Notes: generated by a model not told the origin, from the sequence alone. A stretch of DNA of 29,210 nt from JBBQZU01 sp041749535 (GCA_041749535.1 JBGTBE010000051.1:1-29210), one strand, 5' to 3'; numbered from the stretch's first letter, positions 1 through 7,899 are shown. Program-made: numbers and translations.

Positions 1-80
1 TTACTTGTTCCTGGATCAAAAAAGAAGGTTGGGCATGGTGAAGCGAATTAAAAAACAAATCGATAAATTCGGCTTGACTA

Positions 81-767
81 ATGAAGACATCGGGATCGCA
101 ATTACCTGAAATCATGGCACATGAACAGACGTTAGTCAGAATTTTAACAAACAGTACTCAAATAAGAAATATGCCAAAAAGATTAGGACTAGAACCAATT
201 TATATAGCACCTGGAATTTCAGGTTATATTGATACTCTTGGAAATCCCCATGTTATCGATGAAACAACTAACACTATACTAAATCCTCACGATACTTTTG
301 ATAAAATCACAATATATGAAAGACAAGTTGAAGGCTGGTTTCTTAATGAAGCTGATAAACTCATCCGTTATAAAAATCAAAACAAAGGATTTATCGTTCT
401 GATGATCTGCCTTTCTTATTTTGAAGGTGTAGAAGAATATAAAACTGGACGATTAAGCCATCATCGAAGTAAAGAAGTATTCAGAAATAGCATTGAACGA
501 ATTTACCCACGACAATTTTCACAAATCCAACTAGACGAACTATATGGAGAAGGTAGGTGTGGACTATTTCACAATGGAATGGTCAGAGGACAAATCATAA
601 TAAGAAATAGTTACCCAAATAGCATCGAATTTGACAATCAAAGAATAAAAATAAGTCCAAAGAAATTACTGAGAGATATTAAGAATGACTTTGAGGATTT
701 TATAACATTACTTCGCCAAGACCTAAATGCAAGAAATAATTTCAGTAACCTTTACACGAATTTATAA
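81..767 (+). CDS. Orphan protein with HEPN-like RX4H motif
   Basis: Unrecognised protein of 228 residues from the ATG at 81, or 217 from a second in-frame ATG at 114; neither has a convincing ribosome binding site and I cannot choose between them. No signal peptide or membrane segment is visible. The most telling stretch is near residue 155, YGEGRCGLFHNG, which has R159, four residues, then H164. An R-x4-H pattern in a helical C-terminal half is typical of HEPN-fold proteins, which include toxin and defence RNases but also non-catalytic members. Function is therefore inference only. The gene is visibly more AT-rich than the dcw genes in this window and sits beside an IS66 remnant and a truncated gene, which fits horizontally acquired DNA. 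It converges on the FN3 remnant and shares its terminator. That an intact protein is made seems likely; the HEPN assignment is weak. Confidence 0.6.
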   Translation: MKTSGSQLPEIMAHEQTLVRILTNSTQIRNMPKRLGLEPIYIAPGISGYIDTLGNPHVIDETTNTILNPHDTFDKITIYERQVEGWFLNEADKLIRYKNQNKGFIVLMICLSYFEGVEEYKTGRLSHHRSKEVFRNSIERIYPRQFSQIQLDELYGEGRCGLFHNGMVRGQIIIRNSYPNSIEFDNQRIKISPKKLLRDIKNDFEDFITLLRQDLNARNNFSNLYTNL

Positions 768-840
768 CAACTACTTCTACCAACAACTAAACCTTCCGTC
801 ACCCCGAAAGGCCCACAATAAAACCACCCCCCAAAACAAC

Positions 841-866
841 AAACCCCCGCCATGTGGCGGGGGTTT
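841..866. terminator. Bidirectional intrinsic terminator
   Basis: A perfect inverted repeat with 12-base arms (AAACCCCCGCCA and its complement) around a two-base centre. The GC-rich core is flanked by A on one side and T on the other, so it can work on both strands. It lies between the plus-strand gene ending at 767 and the minus-strand FN3 remnant ending at 898, where convergent genes need a shared terminator. Confidence 0.85.
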
Positions 867-897
867 GCATTTATTAGTTGCAAGGGGATTGCAAAAC

Positions 898-1079
898 CTA
901 AGCAGCCATTACAAGGGCTACGTCGCTGAAGCCGCTGTTATCACGCGGGCCCACAGCCTTTACACGGAACCAGTAGTACTGTCCGGCGGTGAGATTGTCC
1001 ACAGTGCACATGGCCTTCGATGAAAAGGATACAGGTTGCCAGGTTGTGCCGGGGAGTACAGGGTCCGAGGAGGTCATCT
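898..1079 (-). pseudogene. C-terminal remnant of a fibronectin type III protein
   Basis: About 60 codons on the minus strand end in a TAG at 898-900 and read as the second half of an FN3 domain: TTWQPVSF, then the NLTAGQYYWFRVKAVG signature (strands E-F with the conserved Tyr/Trp and RV.A), then SGFSDVALVMAA at the C-terminus. FN3 domains are binding or spacer modules of extracellular proteins, often the last domain in Bacteroidota surface proteins. The upstream part is missing because homology stops at 1080, exactly where an IS66-like end (GTAACCCCC) begins. The open frame running on to 1107 reads into the IS end and is not native. The gene is a truncated remnant with no promoter of its own visible. 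Confidence 0.65.
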
Positions 1080-1766
1080 GTAACCCCCAACAACAACACC
1101 TCAACATTTAGCCAGATTTTTCTAAAGCTTTTGTTCTGGCAGTTTTAGATTTTGTGGAAAGAGCTCGTAAAGTGCATTTATTTTATGATCTGCGATGCGG
1201 TGGAGTACATCAGTTAGCCAGGCCATCGGATCTACTCCGTTGAGCTTGCATGTGCCTGTGAAGGTGTAAAACATGGCTGAGCGTTTTGCGCCTTCGTCAG
1301 ATCCGGCAAAGAGGTAATTTTTACGTCCGAGCGCATTGGGTCGGATGGTGTTTTCGATTAGATTATTATCGATGAGCAGTTCTCCATTGTGCAGGTAGTT
1401 CAAGAGACTGTCCCAAGAGTTGACGGCGTAATTAAATGCTTTGCCGATGGGACTTTTGGGTGGTACATGTTTATTTTCCCGGGCGATCCAGACCTGGCAT
1501 TGGCCGAATACAGTAATGCGCAAGCCCGAAGCAGTAGTAAGCTCAAATACTTTCGAAGCACGTGGCGATGCTACATCGCGATATACCAACTCTTGAAAAT
1601 GACGCTCTTTGGATAAAGATGAAACAGCGATATGATCATTATATTTATTGCACGAATAATTGAATTTGGGCAGATTAATCTGCCGGTCAGCTAAAAAGGT
1701 TTTCTTTGAGAGACCACTCGATATCCACTCCTAAACCAGGGCAAACATTTCTTCTTGTAATTGCAT
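1080..1766 (-). mobile_element. IS66-family remnant, internally deleted
   Basis: The right end begins at 1080 with GTAACCCCCAACAACAAC; IS66-family ends classically begin GTAA. The element carries sequence from both ends of an IS66 element, the start of the first small ORF and the last part of the transposase, but nothing between. A full IS66 element is about 2-2.7 kb; this is about 0.7 kb from the tnpA start to the right end. I cannot find the opposite terminal repeat (expected to end GGGGGTTAC) in 1767-2029, so the left boundary is set at the tnpA start codon and is uncertain. No target-site duplication could be confirmed. Confidence 0.7.
1122..1766 (-). pseudogene. Fused tnpA-tnpC remnant of an IS66 element
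   Basis: Reading the minus strand from the ATG at 1766, the frame gives MQLQEEMFALV, a TAG stop (1731-1733), then EWISSGLSKKTFLADRQ and INLPKFNY. This is the N-terminal helix-turn-helix region typical of the small IS66 accessory ORF. The same frame continues through a region like that ORF's C-terminus (VFELTTASGLRITVFG) and then, without a break, becomes the C-terminus of the IS66 transposase: PKSPIGKAFNYAV, then GELLIDNNLIENTIRP (with the conserved N-N-x-x-E-N that carries the last acidic residue of the DDE triad), LGRKNYLFAGSDEGAKRSA, and DVLHRIADH. The accessory ORF tnpB and most of the transposase, including the first two catalytic acids, are absent. It cannot encode an active transposase. 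Confidence 0.75.
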
Positions 1767-2029
1767 TATTCTTTTCGTCCAAAGATGTATGGATGAGAAG
1801 ATTAGGATAAGATGGACTTGGTCGGTGGTTATATAATAAAGAATAGCAAAATGGTCCAGCCGGTGTGACCAAATCTGCTCGACATATTATAGTATCTTTG
1901 AGCGTGTAGCACGTCATCCTTCGTGCACGCGCAAAAATCGTTGCGCGCTAAACTGCGAGACCAGGGCAATTGATCTAGCGGTATAATATTGGCTCATGGT
2001 TAGGCCTTTACATTCAACCTCGTTTTGAC
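1767..2029. other. Spacer upstream of the chemosensory kinase
   Basis: 263 bases between the IS66 remnant and the kinase gene. A minus-strand frame runs through part of it (ending at 1687) but overlaps the tnpA reading frame and resembles nothing I know. Visible elements are a CGTGCACG palindrome at 1922-1929, the hairpin annotated separately, and a TATAATATTGG stretch at 1982-1992 that partly matches both a -10 box and the Bacteroidota TAnnTTTG element, about 40 bases before the kinase ATG. This is a plausible but unproven promoter. Confidence 0.4.
1928..1947. promoter_or_regulatory. CGCGCAA/TTGCGCG hairpin or operator
   Basis: A perfect 7-base inverted repeat (CGCGCAA and TTGCGCG) around a six-base centre, 82 bases before the start of the kinase gene at 2030. 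It lacks a T-run, so it does not look like a terminator for transcription in either direction; a binding site or an mRNA hairpin are alternatives. It abuts a CGTGCACG palindrome, which makes this the most structured part of the spacer. Confidence 0.3.
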
Positions 2030-5000
2030 ATGAAAAAAGATAAAATTGAAGTCATGCCAAACGAGCCTCTAATCACGTCGAAGAACCTCTTCCCTGTAGT
2101 AGGCATTGGTGCAAGCGCAGGTGGGCTGGATGCATTTAAACAATTTCTCCAGGCCATTCCCGAAGATTCCGGAATGGCGTACGTGCTGGTGCAGCATTTA
2201 GACCCAACTCACGAAAGTTTGCTCCCCGAATTGCTGCAAAAAGTTACGCGCATTCCGGTAGAGCAAATTACAGATGAAGTGAAAATTGCACCCGATCACA
2301 TCTACATCATACCGAGCAACAAAATGCTCATAGCCAATGACGGGGTGCTGAAACTTAGTCCGCGGACTGCAAAAAAGATGGACAGACACTTACCGATTGA
2401 TCTTTTCTTTCAGTCGCTTTCGGCCGTTCATCAAAGCCATTCTATTGGAGTCATTTTATCGGGCACGGGCAGCGATGGCACCCGGGGTTTGAAAGCGATC
2501 AAGGATCAAGGCGGTATTACCTTCGCACAGGACGAATCGTCAGCAGCTTATGATGGCATGCCGCGCAATGCCGTTCAGGCTGGTGTGGTTGATTTTGTTT
2601 TGCCACCCGAAAAAATTCCACAAAAATTATTGGATATAATCAATATTTATGGGGTCAATGAGACGAGTGGTATGGTTGCATCGGCGGCTCAAATCAATGA
2701 AGCTGCGTTTAAACAAATTCTTTCCGTACTCCGCTTGAGGAAGGGAACAGATTTTGCCTATTACAAACAGACCACGATTCGAAGACGCATACTCCGCCGG
2801 ATGGCGCTCAACAAGAGTGAAGAACCTGCTGCTTACCTGCAGTTCATTAGAGAGAACAAGCAGGAGCAGGATATTTTGTACCAAGATCTCTTGATCTCGG
2901 TGACCGAATTTTTTCGGGACAAAAAAGTTTTTGACAATTTATGCGAATCCATAATCCCGCGCATACTTAAAAGTAAATCGAATGGTGAGCCGGTTCGGGT
3001 GTGGGTAGCAGGTTGTAGCACGGGTGAAGAAGCCTTCTCTATCGCCATTTGTTTCAAAGAAGTCTTAGGCGGCAAAAACGATAAAGTGCAAATCTTTGCT
3101 ACCGACATCAGCGAACCAGCCATTGCCAAAGCACGCATCGGTCTATTTAAAAAAAACGATTTAGAAAATGTAAGCCCCCAGCGATTGCATGATTTTTTTT
3201 CCAAACAAAGTGGCGAATATCGCGTGAATAAGGATGTGAGAGAAATGTGCGTGTTCGCCGTTCATAATTTCCTGAAAGATCCACCTTTCGGTAAAGTGGA
3301 TTTCATCAGTTGCCGCAATGTGCTCATTTACATGGAGTCTTACTTGCAAAAAAAGGCGCTTACCACCTTTCACTACGCGCTTAACCCCAAAGGCTTTATG
3401 CTCTTAGGCAAATCAGAAACGATCAGTAGCGTACCCGATCTTTTTGCCCCTGAAGCTAAAAGCGATAAGTTGTATTCGAGAAAAGACGGTCCCGGCAAGT
3501 TCATTCAAGTGGCGACGCAACGCATCGAGCAGAACCTGCAAGGTTCACACTCAGATACCAAAGCCGACAACCCACTTACAGACATTCAACGAGCCGCAGA
3601 TGACGTCATACTCCGAAAATATATGCCTGATGGTGTGGTGGTCAATGAAGTCTTTGACATCGTGAATTTCAGAGGGAAAACAAGCGATTATCTCGAACAA
3701 TTGGGCGGTAAACCCAGCCATAATCTACTAAAATTGGCTAAACGGGGCTTGGCGTTTGATTTGAGAAACATTCTGCACCAGGCGAACACAGAAAAAAAAG
3801 CCATCCTGAAAGAAAGCATCTCGCTGCATGAAAATATACCCGGATCAGAAACGGGCATCAAGCAACGTATCATCAGCATCGAAGCCATCCCACTCAATAC
3901 AATCGAGCCACATTACCTGATTCTCTTCCATGAAACCTCAGCACTGAAAGCGACCAAAAAAAAGGACGAGCGCCGATTCAAAAAGGACGACAAAGATCTA
4001 CTCATTCAAAACCTGGAACAGCAGCTCGTGCAAACACACGAAGATATGCGGGCCATCACAGAAGTTCAAGAATCAGCTATTGAAGAACTTCAAAGTGCCA
4101 ATGAAGAACTCTTGAGCAGCAGCGAAGAATTACAGAGCTTGAATGAAGAATTAGAAACCAGCAAAGAAGAGATACAAAGCACCAATGAAGAATTGACGAT
4201 TTTGAATCAGGAATTACTCAGTTTGACTGAACAAGTTACAGATGCGCGGGACTATGCCGAAGCCATCGTAGCCACCGTTCATGATGCCCTGGTTGTGCTT
4301 GATCGAAACTTTCGGATAAAGTCTGCAAACCAGTCATTCTATAAAAAATTTGCCGTCAATAAGGAGGAGACAGAAGGCGTAGTTTTATTTGATCTGGGAA
4401 ACAAGCAATGGAATATTTCAGGCCTACACGAGTTTCTGCACAACATTAGCTCAGAAAATGGACAAATCAGCGGATTAGAAGTGGCTCACAACTTCCCACT
4501 GGTCGGAGAAAAAACTGTGCTTTTGAATGCAAGCCGCATTATTGAGAAAAATCAGGGCGAACAATTAATTCTGCTTTCCATTAGTGATATTACACAAGAG
4601 AAGAACGCAAGGAAGCAGTTTCAAGACGATCAAAACCTGAGAGAAAATCAAAAAGATGAATTCATTAGCATTGCCAGTCATGAAATGAAAACACCGCTCA
4701 CCACAGCCAAAGCTTATCTGCAGATGCTGGAACTGGCCTTAAATAAGAATGATGTAGATGCAATCCTGTATGCAAAAAAGGCGAGCGAAGCGGTAGACAG
4801 GTTGAATGACTTAATAGGCGAATTGTTGGATGTGAGCAAGATACGCCTCGGCAAGCTCGATTTCAAAATCACGACTTTCAACTTCAATGACCTGATTGAC
4901 AGTAGCGTTGAAAACATGCAGCTTACCTCAATACAGCATTCCATTGTAAAAACTGGAACGGTGTCGAGTGAAATTACAGGGGACCAATACAGGCTCCAAC

Positions 5001-5332
5001 AAGTGCTCATTAATTTGCTGAGCAATGCCATCAAATATTCACCTGGAGAAAAGAAGGTGTACCTAACGATCAGTCAGGAAAAAGAACAAATAAAAGTGTC
5101 TGTTAAAGACACGGGGATAGGGATAGCTCAGAAAAGCTTAGATCAGATTTTCGATAAATACCACCGCATCGAAGAACATGCCGTCCACTTTCAAGGCTTG
5201 GGTATTGGCCTATTTATTTCCAAAGAAATTATCCAACGACACCATGGCGAAATATGGGCCGAAAGCGAAGAAGGAATGGGAAGTACTTTTTATTTTACAT
5301 TGCCTTTGGGTGACACCAAGCCGAAGGCATAA
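2030..5332 (+). CDS. CheB-CheR-PAS-histidine kinase hybrid
   Basis: A soluble 1100-residue signalling protein. Domains in order: CheB methylesterase at about 22-205, with the catalytic triad visible as Ser29 (GASAGG), His56 (VQHLDP) and Asp149 (GTGSDG); CheR methyltransferase at about 222-485, with the SAM-binding VAGCSTGEEAFS (327-338) and ISCRNVLIY (426-434); a PAS-like region at about 525-635; a long Glu-rich coiled coil at about 655-745 with repeats of the type EELQSxNEELxS; a second PAS at about 745-860; HisKA with phosphoacceptor His884 in ASHEMKTPL; and a HATPase with N box and the G boxes DTGIGIA and GLGIGLFIS. Unlike classical CheB it has no N-terminal receiver, and there is no transmembrane segment. 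The family is widespread in Bacteroidota and usually not tied to flagellar chemotaxis. No methyl-accepting receptor gene lies nearby, so its methylation substrate is unknown. The receiver gene 56 bases downstream is the obvious partner. Confidence 0.93.
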   Translation: MKKDKIEVMPNEPLITSKNLFPVVGIGASAGGLDAFKQFLQAIPEDSGMAYVLVQHLDPTHESLLPELLQKVTRIPVEQITDEVKIAPDHIYIIPSNKMLIANDGVLKLSPRTAKKMDRHLPIDLFFQSLSAVHQSHSIGVILSGTGSDGTRGLKAIKDQGGITFAQDESSAAYDGMPRNAVQAGVVDFVLPPEKIPQKLLDIINIYGVNETSGMVASAAQINEAAFKQILSVLRLRKGTDFAYYKQTTIRRRILRRMALNKSEEPAAYLQFIRENKQEQDILYQDLLISVTEFFRDKKVFDNLCESIIPRILKSKSNGEPVRVWVAGCSTGEEAFSIAICFKEVLGGKNDKVQIFATDISEPAIAKARIGLFKKNDLENVSPQRLHDFFSKQSGEYRVNKDVREMCVFAVHNFLKDPPFGKVDFISCRNVLIYMESYLQKKALTTFHYALNPKGFMLLGKSETISSVPDLFAPEAKSDKLYSRKDGPGKFIQVATQRIEQNLQGSHSDTKADNPLTDIQRAADDVILRKYMPDGVVVNEVFDIVNFRGKTSDYLEQLGGKPSHNLLKLAKRGLAFDLRNILHQANTEKKAILKESISLHENIPGSETGIKQRIISIEAIPLNTIEPHYLILFHETSALKATKKKDERRFKKDDKDLLIQNLEQQLVQTHEDMRAITEVQESAIEELQSANEELLSSSEELQSLNEELETSKEEIQSTNEELTILNQELLSLTEQVTDARDYAEAIVATVHDALVVLDRNFRIKSANQSFYKKFAVNKEETEGVVLFDLGNKQWNISGLHEFLHNISSENGQISGLEVAHNFPLVGEKTVLLNASRIIEKNQGEQLILLSISDITQEKNARKQFQDDQNLRENQKDEFISIASHEMKTPLTTAKAYLQMLELALNKNDVDAILYAKKASEAVDRLNDLIGELLDVSKIRLGKLDFKITTFNFNDLIDSSVENMQLTSIQHSIVKTGTVSSEITGDQYRLQQVLINLLSNAIKYSPGEKKVYLTISQEKEQIKVSVKDTGIGIAQKSLDQIFDKYHRIEEHAVHFQGLGIGLFISKEIIQRHHGEIWAESEEGMGSTFYFTLPLGDTKPKA

Positions 5333-5388
5333 ATGTAGAATATGAAAAAGCAGACAAGTCAGAAAATATAAAAGCCCATACGGATAGG

Positions 5389-5814
5389 ATGGAACACGAT
5401 CAAAAACATGAATTAACGTCTAGTCTGGCCTCCCCTTTTCCGAGTAAGGAAGACGCTGCGGACAAATGCATTCTAATTTATGATGATGATCAAGAAATTC
5501 TGTTTTTGTGTAAAACAATATTGACAAAAAAAAAATACCGGGTTGAGACGCTCTCCAGATGCGAGCATGTCATTAGCGATATAGATCGGGTTAAGCCCGA
5601 TCTTATTTTAATGGATCTTTGGATCCCGAATATTGGCGGCGAGAGAGCCATATCTTTAATCAAGGCAATTCCCGCGCTCGGCCACATCCCAATACTTCTG
5701 TTTTCTGCCAATGCAGATATAAAAGACATTTGCCAGAAAATAAATGCAGACGGCTATATCGCAAAACCATTTGACGTACTTACCTTTTTGCACGTGATAG
5801 CGCAACATACGTAA
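5389..5814 (+). CDS. Single-domain response regulator (receiver only)
   Basis: 141 residues: about 26 unstructured residues, then one receiver domain. The conserved residues are in place: acidic pocket Asp32-Asp34 (YDDDQEI), phosphorylation site Asp76 (LILMDLWIP), Ser106 (FSAN) in the Thr/Ser position and Lys126 (IAKPFD). There is no output domain, so it is CheY-like or a phosphorelay intermediate and must act by protein contact. It follows the CheB-CheR-kinase gene by 56 bases on the same strand with no terminator between, so co-transcription and phosphorylation by that kinase are likely (inference). The ATG at 5389 leaves a plausible leader; a later start would also keep the domain whole. 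Confidence 0.9.
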   Translation: MEHDQKHELTSSLASPFPSKEDAADKCILIYDDDQEILFLCKTILTKKKYRVETLSRCEHVISDIDRVKPDLILMDLWIPNIGGERAISLIKAIPALGHIPILLFSANADIKDICQKINADGYIAKPFDVLTFLHVIAQHT

Positions 5815-5853
5815 CATTCCACCAACCCCCGGCCATTCGAGCCCCAGGACGAC

Positions 5854-6008
5854 CGATATATACCCCGGAATTAAGTCCAATTCAAAACAAAACTTTACAC
5901 AGCACATTGGATAGTTTCTGCGGCTCGGGTATATTTGGGAATGACAACAACCTACCTCGCACATAAGCGATATATACGCAATTGCAGGTTGTGGGAGTGT
6001 CGTATATA
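5854..6008. repeat. Repeat-rich spacer with CGATATATAC copies and inverted repeats
   Basis: The 223-base spacer between the receiver gene and the next ORF contains a 10-base direct repeat CGATATATAC (5854-5863 and 5968-5977). It also has an inverted repeat TATATACG/CGTATATA (5971-5978 with 6001-6008) and an inverted repeat ACAACCT/AGGTTGT (5947-5953 with 5986-5992) that overlaps it. Together the last two could fold into competing hairpins just upstream of the gene at 6038. No known element is recognised. Confidence 0.4.
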
Positions 6009-6037
6009 CAGATGTTGTAAACAAGCAAAAGAAACAG

Positions 6038-6428
6038 ATGAACTTCATAAAAAAACTCTTCGGACTAAAAGTCGAAAATTATATTGTGGCTACAATAAAT
6101 GACAAGATTATGCCTGTAGACAGAGGAGTAATTTATAGAGAACCGTTAGATGAATTACTTAAATCAAGCGGAATTGGAGAAGTTACGGGTGGCGGAACTA
6201 TGCAATTGAAATCGGGAGAAATAGAATATTGTGAATTAGAAATCAAACTCAATTCAAACAAAATTAACGAAAACGACATTCAGTTAATTATTAGTAAACT
6301 GGAGGAACTTGGAGCACCTAAAGGTTCAAAATTGACAATGAAAAAAACTGACCAAAAAAATAGAATTCGGACAGAAAGAAGGACTAGGAATTTACATAGA
6401 TGGTGTAAATTTAGACCACTTCAAGTAG
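6038..6428 (+). pseudogene. Small orphan protein, frameshifted at an A-run
   Basis: The uninterrupted frame from the ATG at 6038 runs 135 codons to 6445, but its last 28 residues (NRIRTERRTRN and onward) are basic and unlike a folded protein. Reading one base further on after the seven-A run at 6354-6360 gives a much more natural end, KIEFGQKEGLGIYIDGVNLD, closing with HFK and a TAG at 6426-6428. With six A residues the whole gene would be one frame of about 129 residues, so I annotate the region as a single gene with a +1 frameshift (or a sequencing error, or slippage). The N-terminal part (MNFIKKLFGLK, then ATINDKIMPVDRG, then a GGGTMQL segment) has no signal peptide and no family I can name. 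It is AT-rich compared with the dcw genes. The 276 bases that follow, up to the next gene, show no further gene. Confidence 0.6.
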
Positions 6429-6704
6429 CCGCGCTTCACAGGTAGCCAACTTGCCACTTACTTAACTTCCGGGCAGGACCCCAGCGTTTTAAGGACTTTC
6501 ACCCTTTGGGATTTCTTTCTAAAGAAATCTATATTTACCATTGAAGGCACACACAAGGGCTATGAAAACATGGGACGAAACGTACTGAAATCAAGCTCAG
6601 AACTTCGTAGTTTAGTTCGTCACGGGCGGACAGAATTGTATTTCGAATTCCCCACGTTTCTTAGCTAATTCGTTGGCAGGCATTTGGTACGTTAAATTTA
6701 AAAC

Positions 6705-7262
6705 ATGAAAGCAATTATCGGATTCATACTAATTATCGCTGGAATTGTTGTCTTTCTCTTTTTCAGCAAGTACTCGGGGGACAGCATCCCTTATCCATTT
6801 CTTTGGTACTTGATATCAATTGCGGTAATCGGATTTGGAATTCTGCTGATTCTTAATTCACTGAAAGTAGGAAATGAGCAGAATGATAAAACAATAGACG
6901 ATGAAATTGATAGACTTAAAAAAAATGGGGACAAGATAACTGTTGACCTTAATATATGTGAAATTGTGACCAATAACTATGTAGAAGAAAGAGAAAGTAA
7001 CTCATCATACCGAGTCCAGGCTTGGGATGCTCTCTATGACTCCAGTAGAAATGTTGAACTAGTAAGTGTCAACCAAACTGTTCTACTTTTTGAAACAGAC
7101 AGACATGGGAATAAGGAAAGATTTCGCAGCCCAACAATTTCTAAAGATGAAATAACATTGAAGTTTCTTCTCGACCGGCAGCAAGAAACCTTCATCTATG
7201 TGGACAGGGACAATAGGGAGCGATACTATTTTGACTTAGAATTCCTAATAGAAAAAGAATAA
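6705..7262 (+). CDS. Putative two-helix membrane protein
   Basis: 185 residues, family not recognised. Residues 2-21 (AIIGFILIIAGIVVFLFF) and about 31-51 (PFLWYLISIAVIGFGILLIL) are two hydrophobic helices, so the N-terminus forms a hairpin in the inner membrane. The following 130 residues are soluble and hydrophilic, beginning with a charged helix (DDEIDRLKKNGDKI) and continuing as apparent beta-strands. The topology would put this soluble part on the same side as the N-terminus, probably the cytoplasm (inference). There is an AAATTTA stretch just before the ATG, and TTGGCAGG about 30 bases upstream might serve as a promoter. The gene is isolated, AT-rich, and lies in a row of small orphan genes with spacers of 100-280 bases. 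The function is unknown. Confidence 0.65.
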   Translation: MKAIIGFILIIAGIVVFLFFSKYSGDSIPYPFLWYLISIAVIGFGILLILNSLKVGNEQNDKTIDDEIDRLKKNGDKITVDLNICEIVTNNYVEERESNSSYRVQAWDALYDSSRNVELVSVNQTVLLFETDRHGNKERFRSPTISKDEITLKFLLDRQQETFIYVDRDNRERYYFDLEFLIEKE

Positions 7263-7440
7263 AAAACGCGCTACAATCTAGTAGCCAGCTCCACCCCTAA
7301 ACAGGTTCGGAGTGCCAGCAGGAATATTGTGCGTAGTTTAGGGACGCGGGCATTGCTTAATGGTGCTGCTGCCTCGCGGTAAGGAGGGACTGAGGGTATA
7401 GCCAAGAATAAAACGGACAACAAATCAAACACAGATAACC

Positions 7441-7794
7441 ATGACAAACACAGTTAAAATCCTCACAGCAGTTGCGACAATTATTCTAATGGCCTCATTT
7501 ACGGGCAGGAATACCCATGACTTTATTGGGACCTATGGTGTTTCTTCATCAGATCCTTCCCAAATAAAACTGACCATTCATTCTAACCACACTTTTTATT
7601 ACCAGGACTTCTCAGTATCCGACAAAAAAATTGTCATTGAAGGTACCTGGACGCTGGAAGACAATAAAGTGGTTTTGATAGATGATAAGGCAACAGAGAA
7701 GTTTCACAATGTTTGGTCGTTCGATGAAAACGGACAAATAGCAAAATCACGAAAGGGACTTACTTTTTACAGGTTGTGCAAAATGAACGCCTAG
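7441..7794 (+). CDS. Small exported protein, lipocalin-like
   Basis: 117 residues with an N-terminal hydrophobic segment (VKILTAVATIILMASFTG) that looks like a signal peptide. The remainder has the pattern FIGTYGVSS, LTIHSNHTFYYQDF, IEGTWTLEDNKVVL, and a final FYRLCKMNA. A repeated x-F-Y/G-x-W-x-L-x-x-N pattern of this kind is common in small periplasmic lipocalin or NlpE-like beta-barrel proteins of Bacteroidota, which is the best structural guess. No catalytic residues can be pointed to. A single Cys near the C-terminus (LCKMNA) is not a lipobox. It stands alone, 178 bases after the membrane protein; that spacer shows nothing recognisable. Confidence 0.6.
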   Translation: MTNTVKILTAVATIILMASFTGRNTHDFIGTYGVSSSDPSQIKLTIHSNHTFYYQDFSVSDKKIVIEGTWTLEDNKVVLIDDKATEKFHNVWSFDENGQIAKSRKGLTFYRLCKMNA

Positions 7795-7899
7795 CAAAAT
7801 TGGGTACCATCGGGTAGTTGATGGCGAATGATAGGGTTTTATCATTGGTTTTCATTCAATCAGATGAAGTACGAAAAACACGTAGAAACAACTGACACC

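Noticed and set aside
2..109. Short frame open from the left edge, with FGLTNEDIG near its end
   Set aside because: The few residues vaguely recall H-NS-like sequences, but the frame is cut by the window, overlaps the next gene and lacks the DNA-binding end of that family. There is not enough to call a gene.
727..1023. Plus-strand frame of 98 codons through the terminator
   Set aside because: It runs through a strong terminator hairpin and antisense to the FN3 remnant, and its composition is not protein-like.
1687..1917. Minus-strand frame of 76 codons
   Set aside because: It overlaps the recognisable tnpA start in another frame and has no similarity to any family I know. The DNA is better explained as IS66 remnant and spacer.
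1072..1920. Similar octamers GGTCATCT (1072-1079) and GTCATCCT (about 1913-1920) as IS66 target duplication
   Set aside because: They are not identical, and the second is not next to an IS66-like end, so they are most likely coincidence.
5656..6048. Minus-strand frame of 130 codons with a Cys-rich translation
   Set aside because: It overlaps the receiver gene antisense and covers repeat-rich spacer; no domain or start signal supports it.
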